The position numbers were made by a program, and so were the translations under genes. The notes beneath the pieces were generated by a model. The model saw only the letters and a program-made list of their open reading frames with translations, was not told where the DNA came from and ran no database searches. From Wolbachia pipientis (lineage in GTDB: Bacteria > Pseudomonadota > Alphaproteobacteria > Rickettsiales > Anaplasmataceae): a stretch of 5,206 nt of DNA. Below are positions 1-4,885 of this stretch, piece after piece (positions within the stretch are counted from its first letter, which is position 1; the number at the start of each line of letters is the position of its first letter). The DNA lies in NCBI RefSeq assembly GCF_023661085.1, contig NZ_JAHDJT010000102.1:1-5206 (forward strand). The letters run 5' to 3'.

Positions 1-2
1 TA

Positions 3-254
3 TTCTCTAAAAAAGCTCATGAACCTGAAAACAACGCATTAAATTTTGGTACAATAATGGTATACATGGATGATAAAAATTGTGAGTCTTCCTTAAGACA
101 CTATGAAACACTAAAAGAGCAACCACGTATAGAAAGAATCGTTGGTAGAGCTAAAAGTTTTGTTGAAGAGAAAAGAGGGAAACAGGTTGAGCCATTTAGC
201 GTTTTGGAAGAAGTTAGTGCACTAAAGTGTGCTAGTTATGGTTACCACCTTTAG
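3..254 (+). CDS. C-terminal end of an unrecognised protein (5' partial)
   Basis: The frame is open from the left edge of the window to TAG at 252-254, giving 83 residues, so the gene very probably starts outside the window. An ATG at 57 lies in this frame, but the 18 codons before it are also open and read like protein, so I treat the feature as partial. The visible part is hydrophilic and charged. It begins FSKKAHEPENN, has a Lys/Glu/Arg-rich stretch in the middle (RAKSFVEEKRGKQ) and ends in YGYHL. No membrane segment, signal peptide or catalytic motif is visible, and I do not recognise the family. It is followed 22 bases later by a strong inverted repeat that may mark its transcript end. 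If the ATG at 57 is the true start, this is a 65-residue hypothetical protein. Confidence 0.5.
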   Translation, partial: FSKKAHEPENNALNFGTIMVYMDDKNCESSLRHYETLKEQPRIERIVGRAKSFVEEKRGKQVEPFSVLEEVSALKCASYGYHL

Positions 255-276
255 GTGAAAGTTCTAGCAATTGTAG

Positions 277-315
277 TACACATACACCGTTGCATATAGC
301 AATGGTGTATGTGTA
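277..315. repeat. Inverted repeat, 17-bp stem with 5-base loop
   Basis: The left arm 277-293 (TACACATACACCGTTGC) pairs with the right arm 299-315 around an ATATA loop. The only non-Watson-Crick pair is G289 with T303, which is a G-U wobble in + strand RNA. It lies 22 bases after the stop of the upstream partial gene. No T-run follows on either strand, so it is not a classic rho-independent terminator. It could act as a 3'-end processing or stabilising hairpin, or be a dispersed palindromic element. The structure is seen directly; the role is unknown. Confidence 0.75.
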
Positions 316-398
316 TGACGAGTCAACCAAAATTCTAATACCAAATCACAACTTTTTGTATAACCTAAACTAAGCAGAAAAAAGGCAAAGATTGTTAG

Positions 399-462
399 GG
401 TGTTATCCAAGTAGCTAACATTGGTTTCTTTATGGCGGTGTCATGAAAGTAGCCCCTTTCCT
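399..462. repeat. Two degenerate tandem copies of a Wolbachia-type small repeat
   Basis: GGTGTTATCCAAGTAGC (399-415) recurs 38 bases later as GGTGTCATGAAAGTAGC (437-453), with 14 of 17 bases identical. The first copy continues into TAACATTGG, and its 406-424 part matches 2170-2188 inside rsmH at 16 of 19 bases, all three differences being transitions. The GGTGTCATCC...AGTAGCTGACACTGG pattern resembles short palindromic repeats that I recall being scattered through Wolbachia genomes; that link is from memory. These copies look eroded and have no coding role here. They lie just downstream of the transporter's 3' end. Confidence 0.5.
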
Positions 463-474
463 GGTAAAAAGCAT

Positions 475-1686
475 CTAATCCTTAATCTGCAATATGGCAA
501 CTAGTCCAATTAACGCACAGAAAATCATGTAAAAGCTTGCTGAAGTTTCTTGTCCTGTAATCTTAATGATTGTTGTGCATATAAATGGTGCAAGGCCGCC
601 AAAAAATCCAGCAGCTATATTTCTTGATAAACTAAATCCACTATACCGCACCTTTGTTGGAAATAATTCGCACATAAGTGCACTAACAGGACCAAGTGAT
701 GCAGCTATTGGGATTATAAAAAGAACGTGTGCCGCTATGGTTAGCAAGTTATCACCACTTAGTATCATAAAAAAAACTGGATAACTTACTACTATGAAAG
801 TCATAAATGCAAATTTCATGACTTTTTCTCTTCCTATCTTGTCAGAAAGTATTGCAAACAATATAGTCAATCCTCCGAGCGCAATTTGACTCAGTATTTC
901 CACCATGTGGTTAAAATGAGTATTTACTTTTGATGTAAGCACATTGAAAAATACTAAATATATATAAAGAGATGAATTTTCGACTATGTCGACCCCTACC
1001 GATATCAGAAAAGGTTTTTTATAGTTGTTTAACAACTCTTTTAATGGTAATTTAGGTGGATTTTTCTGCTTTTTGTACTCTGGGCTCTCATCAAGTATAT
1101 ATCTTGTATATATACTGATTAACTCCATCATTAAACTGAAAACAAAAGGTAATCTCCATCCCCAAGATTCAAAATCGGATACTTTTTTGCATATGAGCAC
1201 TGCTATAAGACTTAATATTGAACCAAGAATTGCACTGAGTACCTCGATGCTGCCAAAGAATCCTTTCTTGTCCTTAGGAGCATGCTCTATTAAAAATGGG
1301 GCATTTCCTGCTTCTCCTCCAAGAGATATACCTTGCAATAACCTTAAACATATCACCAGTATTGATGCGAGTATTCCAATGTTTTGATACCCCGGAACAA
1401 AGGCAATGAGTACAGTTGACAGAGTCATTAATACAATGGAGAGCAGTAGAGCAATCCTTCTTCCATATTTATCACCAATATGGCCAAATATGGCAGCACC
1501 GATTGGTCTCATCAGGAAACCCACTGCAAACACTCCAAAAGCCTTCAGTATGCTAACCAATTGATCATCTGATGGAAAAAACACACCGCCGATTATACTG
1601 ATTAGGTGACCAAAAAGCATATGGTCATACCACAATAAGGTGTTACAAATTAAACTTGAAAATATTACTTTTGTTATTTGTTGCAT
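475..1686 (-). CDS. MFS transporter, ProP-like (proline/betaine, metabolite:H+ symporter family)
   Basis: This 403-residue integral membrane protein probably has 12 transmembrane helices and would act in the inner membrane as a proton-coupled symporter of small osmolytes or metabolites. Visible family marks are the MRPIGAAIFGHIGDKYGRR stretch at residues 59-77 (the MFS loop 2-3 motif, with D72 and GRR 75-77), RLLQGISLGGEAGN at 115-128 (the ProP-type R-x-x-QG-x-x-x-GGE signature), and a second-half loop motif SDKIGREK near residue 280. Wolbachia genomes carry several paralogues annotated as proline/betaine transporters; the true substrate cannot be read from the sequence. It is shorter than E. 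coli ProP (500 aa) because it lacks the long C-terminal coiled-coil tail. An oddity is that the TM1 signature, normally GN-x-x-E-W/F-YD, reads CNTLLWYD here, so the usual Gly and Glu are replaced. The ATG start at 1686 fits the family N terminus; its ribosome site (AGAAGA, 4 bases away) is weak. It is divergent from rsmH. Confidence 0.85.
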   Translation of the reverse strand: MQQITKVIFSSLICNTLLWYDHMLFGHLISIIGGVFFPSDDQLVSILKAFGVFAVGFLMRPIGAAIFGHIGDKYGRRIALLLSIVLMTLSTVLIAFVPGYQNIGILASILVICLRLLQGISLGGEAGNAPFLIEHAPKDKKGFFGSIEVLSAILGSILSLIAVLICKKVSDFESWGWRLPFVFSLMMELISIYTRYILDESPEYKKQKNPPKLPLKELLNNYKKPFLISVGVDIVENSSLYIYLVFFNVLTSKVNTHFNHMVEILSQIALGGLTILFAILSDKIGREKVMKFAFMTFIVVSYPVFFMILSGDNLLTIAAHVLFIIPIAASLGPVSALMCELFPTKVRYSGFSLSRNIAAGFFGGLAPFICTTIIKITGQETSASFYMIFCALIGLVAILQIKD

Positions 1687-1703
1687 AAAATCTTCTGCAG
1701 TTT

Positions 1704-1738
1704 ACTTGACATAATAGTGATATTACTTGTTTTTTCAA
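1704..1738 (-). promoter_or_regulatory. Candidate sigma-70-type promoter of the MFS gene
   Basis: On the - strand, TTGAAA (1738-1733) is followed after 16 bases by TATTAT (1716-1711). This would start transcription near 1704, about 18 bases before the ATG at 1686. The match to consensus is good, but the region is so AT-rich that chance matches are expected. Confidence 0.45.
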
Positions 1739-1804
1739 ATATGATAAGAAAATGTGAGCATTATGTGAATATTATATTAATAATGATATCTCATTAAATC
1801 TTAA

Positions 1805-1845
1805 TATTTTTATATCATTGACTATATCGAGTATTTTTATATCAT
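1805..1845. repeat. 14-bp perfect direct repeat in the divergent promoter region
   Basis: TATTTTTATATCAT occurs at 1805-1818 and again at 1832-1845, identical and offset by 27 bases (about 2.5 helical turns). It lies between the divergent transporter and rsmH starts. It could be a binding site for a regulator or simply part of AT-rich low-complexity DNA. The second copy overlaps the candidate -10 region of rsmH. Confidence 0.5.
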
Positions 1846-1847
1846 AT
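1818..1847 (+). promoter_or_regulatory. Weak candidate promoter for rsmH-ftsL
   Basis: TTGACT (1818-1823) could serve as a -35 box with an AT-rich -10 around 1841-1847 (ATCATA or TCATAT, 17-18 bases away). The leader to the ATG at 1914 would be about 60 bases. A GAGGA at 1866-1870 looks like a ribosome site but has no start codon at the right distance. The call is tentative because of the AT-rich background. Confidence 0.3.
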
Positions 1848-1913
1848 ATTTCACCATGTTTTAGTGAGGAAACTATTTTTATCTGTATACACAAAGCCTT
1901 TTGATAGAACACT

Positions 1914-2861
1914 ATGACACATATTCCAGTTTTGTTAAAAGAGATGCTATTGCAACTTTCACCACAAAATGGTGGTGTGTATGTGGATGCTACGTTTGGA
2001 GCTGGAGGATATAGCAAAGCAATATTGGAATCAGCTGACTGCAAAGTGTGTGCAATTGATAGAGATGAAACGGTTGTTAAATTTTATGATGATTTGAGCG
2101 TTAGATATCCTAATAGAGTAAAGTTATTTATTGAGAAGTTTAGTAATATTAAAAGCATACTGAACAGAATCCAAATAGCTGACACTGGAATTCGAAAAAA
2201 AAAATGCGATGGAATGACACCAGACAGAATTACTGAAGGCGTGGACGGAGTTATATTTGATGTTGGAGTATCGTCTATGCAGCTTGATGAAGGAAATAGA
2301 GGATTCTCATTTTTACATGATGGTCCGCTCGATATGCGTATGGATGGCTCTTCCCAAATCAACGCTTCAACGTTTGTTAACGCTCTGCGCGAAGAAGAAA
2401 TTGCCAATACTATATACAACTACGGAGGAGAACATTATTCCCGCAAAATCGCGAGGGCGATAGTAAACACGCGGAAGAAAAGACCTATCAAAACCACATT
2501 TGAACTCGCGGATATTGTACGTTCCGTGATATTTCGTGGAAAAAGCAAAATTGATCCTGCAACTAGGACATTTCAGGCAATTAGAATATGGGTAAACGAT
2601 GAGCTTGGAGAACTTGAAAAGGGCATTAAAGCTGCATCTGAAATTTTAAATAAGAATGGCAAACTAATTGTCATCACCTTTCATTCTTTGGAAGATCGTA
2701 TAGTCAAAACTTTTTTTAAAAATCTATGTGAGCAAAGATCTAACGATTGTAAGGCCTTCTCTCTTCTGAATAAAAAAGTGATCAAAGCGAGTGCAGAAGA
2801 AATAAATGCGAATCCACGTGCGCGCTCAGCAAAACTAAGAGCTATACAGAGGTTATCATGA
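1914..2861 (+). CDS. rsmH: 16S rRNA (cytosine(1402)-N(4))-methyltransferase RsmH (MraW)
   Basis: RsmH transfers a methyl group from S-adenosylmethionine to N4 of C1402 in the 16S rRNA decoding site. All the hallmarks are present over 315 residues, close to the usual 300-315: the N terminus HIPVLLKEML; the SAM-binding motif I DATFGAGGYS at 25-34; the acidic motif AIDRDE at 47-52; DVGVSSMQLD at 116-125, then RGFSF and DGPLDMRMD at 136-144; RTFQAIRIWVNDEL at 218-231; ITFHSLEDR at 254-262; and NPRARSAKLRAI near the C terminus. The ATG at 1914 is chosen because it gives the family N terminus and an in-frame TAG lies just upstream at 1905-1907; no good ribosome site precedes it. Residues about 86-108, between the motif II region and DVGVSS, form a lysine-rich insert that appears to come from a palindromic repeat and includes an A10 run (2195-2204). 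Its stop overlaps the ftsL start. mraZ, often found upstream in other bacteria, is absent here. Confidence 0.97.
   Translation: MTHIPVLLKEMLLQLSPQNGGVYVDATFGAGGYSKAILESADCKVCAIDRDETVVKFYDDLSVRYPNRVKLFIEKFSNIKSILNRIQIADTGIRKKKCDGMTPDRITEGVDGVIFDVGVSSMQLDEGNRGFSFLHDGPLDMRMDGSSQINASTFVNALREEEIANTIYNYGGEHYSRKIARAIVNTRKKRPIKTTFELADIVRSVIFRGKSKIDPATRTFQAIRIWVNDELGELEKGIKAASEILNKNGKLIVITFHSLEDRIVKTFFKNLCEQRSNDCKAFSLLNKKVIKASAEEINANPRARSAKLRAIQRLS
2170..2221 (+). repeat. Palindromic-repeat remnant inserted in frame within rsmH
   Basis: TCCAAATAGCTGACACTGG (2170-2188) matches the intergenic repeat at 406-424 in 16 of 19 bases. GGAATGACACC (2211-2221) is the reverse complement of GGTGTCATTCC, the expected outer end of the same element (compare GGTGTCAT at 437-444). 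The two arms flank an A10 run at 2195-2204. The segment is translated as about residues 86-103 of RsmH, a place where the family normally has a shorter linker. Protein-coding palindromic repeats have been described in Wolbachia and Rickettsia; identity with one of those named families is inferred, not checked. Confidence 0.6.
2848..2852 (+). promoter_or_regulatory. Ribosome binding site of ftsL
   Basis: AGAGG lies 5 bases before the ATG at 2858 and inside the last codons of rsmH. It supports the ATGA-overlap start of ftsL and translational coupling. Confidence 0.7.
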
Positions 2862-3163
2862 GAACTTTCTGTATTATCTCAATAGTTATGTTTTTTTTTA
2901 GTATTACAGGACTATTTAAAGTAAAACTACATGTTCAGTCATTAAATGAAGAACTAAAAAAAATAAAACGAGAAATTAGTTTAGCGCAAAGTGACATAAA
3001 AGTTTTACAAGCAGAGTGGAGTTATTTGAGTAATCCAAAGAGACTTGCAAAACTCATGGATAGGCACCTGAAAAACAACTCTTTTATATTAGCCAGCCAG
3101 GTTAAAAACCTTGACTCCCTAAGTGGCCGCAGCGCGCTAGCACAACTTAAAAATCAGGATTGA
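2858..3163 (+). CDS. ftsL: Cell division protein FtsL (alphaproteobacterial type)
   Basis: This is a small bitopic inner-membrane protein of 101 residues. FtsL forms a complex with FtsB and FtsQ that activates septal peptidoglycan synthesis by FtsW and FtsI. Visible features are a short cytoplasmic start (MRT), one transmembrane helix at about residues 4-20 (rich in I, V and F), a predicted coiled coil at about 24-52 with Leu/Ile heptad-like spacing, and the alphaproteobacterial signature AEWSYLSNPKRL at 52-63 followed by a short periplasmic tail. Sequence conservation in FtsL is low, so position carries much of the weight: it overlaps rsmH by 4 bases (ATGA), the classic rsmH-ftsL arrangement. 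The usual next gene, ftsI, is not present; instead the convergent ankyrin gene begins 14 bases on. A T9 run at 2891-2899 sits in the membrane-segment codons. Confidence 0.85.
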   Translation: MRTFCIISIVMFFFSITGLFKVKLHVQSLNEELKKIKREISLAQSDIKVLQAEWSYLSNPKRLAKLMDRHLKNNSFILASQVKNLDSLSGRSALAQLKNQD

Positions 3164-3177
3164 TGGCAAAGCTACAC

Positions 3178-4542
3178 TTAAATATAAAGTAAGTTTTCCA
3201 GCATGGCCTTAGTTTTTTTATAAATTCTATTTCTTTCTCTATATTTGATTATAGGCTTAAAAATAAATGGTAATCCTAGAATTGTTAAGCTTAAAGCCAG
3301 GGTTGAAAATATGCAAGAAGCTTTGTATTTACTGTGTAACTCTTTCAGGTAAAGTATTAAAAATCTACAAAATTTCTTGTAGTTTTCGTTGATGTCTGCT
3401 CTGCCATTAGCTTTGTTGATAAACATGTCTATTGCAGTGTAACCGTCTTTGCACTTAATGCTAAGGTTTCCTCCTTTCTCTATTAACAGCTGGGCTATAT
3501 CAAAATAATCCCTTTGGACAGCAAGATGCAGAGGTGTATAACCCTGTTGCTCACAGATATTCATATTGGCTTTAGCTTCCAGTAACATTTTCACAATCTT
3601 TGTATGACCTTTTTTAACTGCTAGCAGCAGAGGAGTTCTATTACATTTAGTGACAGCATTCACATTTACTTTAAGCTCCAATAAGAGCCTAACTGCTTTA
3701 GTGTTACCATTATAGCTGGCTTTATGTAACCGGGCATTACCATTGAAATCTTGGTCATTTGCGTCTATCCCCTTTGAAACAAGAAATGTTACCATTTTCC
3801 TATTGTTATGCTCAACAGCGCAATCCAATGCATCAAAACCATGGTTGTTTTTTGTGCAGATAAATTCTTTAAAGTTAGCTTTTGCTTGCTGTTTTTTTAC
3901 AATAAGCTTCACTATTTGCATTTTATTGTTATATGCTGCTAGGAAGAGCGTAGTATTATTCTCCGCGTCTTTTGCTTCTATGTTCGCCTCTTTCTTTATC
4001 AGATATTCTATAATTTCTACTCTACTCTCATAATGTGCGGTGCATTGATAAATGGCCAGAAATAAAGGAGTGTGTAAATTATTATCTTTGCATTCAAGAT
4101 TGGCTCCACTATCAACTAAAGTTTGGACGCTTTTTTTGGAACAGTATAGTGAAGCTATGTGAAGAGGAGTGTAGCCTTCTTTAGCATCTCTTTCATTAAT
4201 TTTTGTGCCTTTCGCGATCAAAAAACCTATTAATTCAGTATCATCTTGTAGCGCAGCAAGGTGCAGCGGAGTAAATCCATTTTTATCTTTGGAATTAATT
4301 GTCAGCTGGTTGACAAGAAGTTTAGCGATCTTTTTGTGTCCATGCATAACAGCATAATGCAGTGGATTTCTATTTTCGCTGTCTACAACATTAAAATCCG
4401 CCGCATGCTCTAGCAATGATCTTACTCTAGCTGCATCGCCTTCTTTTGTAAATTTATGCAAAAGAGTGATTCCATTTGCATCTTTTGAGTTAATATCAAA
4501 TCCACTTTCTACTAATTGGTTTATGTCTTCCTCATGCACCAT
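3178..4542 (-). CDS. Ankyrin-repeat protein with C-terminal membrane segment
   Basis: This 454-residue protein is built almost entirely of ankyrin repeats, about 33 residues each with the T/N-PLH-x-A consensus. After a half repeat (residues 5-22) I count about 11 units, for example NGITLLHKFTKEGDA, ENRNPLHYAVMHGH, NGFTPLHLAAL, EGYTPLHIASL and QGYTPLHLAVQ; the units beginning NLHTPLFLAI and ENNTTLFLAA are longer through small insertions, and the last (DGYTAIDMF) is degenerate. Residues about 409-431 are hydrophobic (FSTLALSLTILGLPFIF) and followed by a basic tail (KYRERNRIYKKTK), suggesting one membrane anchor near the C terminus. There is no N-terminal signal peptide. Ankyrin proteins are abundant in Wolbachia and are suspected host-interaction or secreted proteins; no specific partner can be inferred. 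The ATG at 4540-4542 is the first in-frame start after the TGA at 4576-4578, but a better ribosome site and ATG lie just upstream in another frame. It converges on ftsL. Confidence 0.9.
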   Translation of the reverse strand: MVHEEDINQLVESGFDINSKDANGITLLHKFTKEGDAARVRSLLEHAADFNVVDSENRNPLHYAVMHGHKKIAKLLVNQLTINSKDKNGFTPLHLAALQDDTELIGFLIAKGTKINERDAKEGYTPLHIASLYCSKKSVQTLVDSGANLECKDNNLHTPLFLAIYQCTAHYESRVEIIEYLIKKEANIEAKDAENNTTLFLAAYNNKMQIVKLIVKKQQAKANFKEFICTKNNHGFDALDCAVEHNNRKMVTFLVSKGIDANDQDFNGNARLHKASYNGNTKAVRLLLELKVNVNAVTKCNRTPLLLAVKKGHTKIVKMLLEAKANMNICEQQGYTPLHLAVQRDYFDIAQLLIEKGGNLSIKCKDGYTAIDMFINKANGRADINENYKKFCRFLILYLKELHSKYKASCIFSTLALSLTILGLPFIFKPIIKYRERNRIYKKTKAMLENLLYI

Positions 4543-4555
4543 ACCGCTTAAACTT

Positions 4556-4590
4556 CTAGTAAAACCCTTTTCGCATCAATAATACTCCTA
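4556..4590 (-). promoter_or_regulatory. Leader ORF with strong ribosome site upstream of the ankyrin gene
   Basis: On the - strand, TAGGAG (4590-4585) lies 8 bases before an ATG (4576-4574) that opens a six-codon frame, MRKGFY, ending in TAG (4558-4556), 13 bases before the annotated ankyrin ATG. This is the best ribosome site in the region. Either it is a small leader peptide that couples translation to the ankyrin gene, or it is the original ankyrin start put out of frame by one base in the AAAAGGGTTTT run (4570-4560 read on the - strand). Confidence 0.45.
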
Positions 4591-4601
4591 CTTAATTAAG
4601 T
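4590..4601. repeat. 12-bp perfect palindrome upstream of the ankyrin gene
   Basis: ACTTAATTAAGT reads the same on both strands and lies directly upstream of the TAGGAG ribosome site. It could be an operator half-site pair or part of an AT-rich promoter. The symmetry is seen directly; any function is speculative. Confidence 0.4.
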
Positions 4602-4806
4602 TTGAGTGAATCTGTAAGAGACATACTGATTGCTTATGCGGAAGGTGGTGTTTTTTTGTATGCCAAGAAGTGCGTAAGGAACAGTTGGTGAAACAGGTAC
4701 CTGGATTATGCTGTGCAAGGTGTAAAGCTAATGGAATTGTTGTAAAAACAAATGTTTGTTCATAAATTGCAACTAGCTATAAACATTAAGAAATTTACTA
4801 AGTAAG

Positions 4807-4830
4807 AAAAAAAAGCCCCGGTCAGTGGCT
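4807..4830 (-). terminator. Probable rho-independent terminator of the transposase remnant
   Basis: On the - strand, AGCC (4830-4827) can pair with GGCT (4817-4814), with one further C-G pair inside after a mismatch. It is followed directly by a T8 tract (4814-4807). The stem is short, but a G/C-rich element followed by T8, 56 bases after the stop of the - strand transposase remnant, fits a terminator. It would also separate that transcript from the ankyrin gene. Confidence 0.5.
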
Positions 4831-4885
4831 AATTATTTATATGTACTACAAAATATCAGTATCTGCTCGGCTAAGCGATTTGAAA

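Larger units (their letters stand above)
4543..4885. other. Intergenic stretch without a supported gene
   Basis: This 343-base stretch separates the ankyrin gene from the transposase remnant. It contains, from left to right, the ankyrin leader with a short upstream frame (4556-4576) and its ribosome site, a 12-bp perfect palindrome, and a probable - strand terminator (4807-4830). The middle (4620-4765) holds only short unsupported frames: 29 codons from a TTG at 4602, and a Cys-rich 51-codon frame from 4610 with no start codon. I recognise no gene, RNA or insertion-sequence end there; it may be decayed coding DNA. Confidence 0.6.

Noticed and set aside
566..1387. Two + strand open frames opposite the MFS gene.
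   Set aside because: Antisense shadows of a well-supported transporter; no ribosome site or family resemblance.
1706..1726. TTGACA at 1706-1711 on the + strand as a promoter for rsmH.
   Set aside because: No -10 box at 16-18 bases; TATTAC follows after only 9. A weaker pair near 1818-1847 is better placed.
1772..2044. A 90-residue open frame on the - strand across the rsmH start.
   Set aside because: It lies antisense to the conserved SAM-binding region of rsmH and covers the promoter region; the product has no recognisable features.
2084..2463. Open frames antisense to (2084-2419) and overlapping (2257-2463) rsmH.
   Set aside because: RsmH motifs DVGVSSMQLD and DGPLDMRMD occupy the true frame here; the others are shadows.
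3743..4033. A 96-residue + strand frame opposite the ankyrin gene.
   Set aside because: Its hydrophobic look comes from reading ankyrin codons backwards; there is no independent support.
4602..4765. Short frames in the intergenic stretch: 29 codons from a TTG (4602-4691) and a Cys-rich 51-codon frame (4610-4765).
   Set aside because: Neither has a convincing start, ribosome site or recognisable family; a stretch this long is expected to hold such frames by chance.
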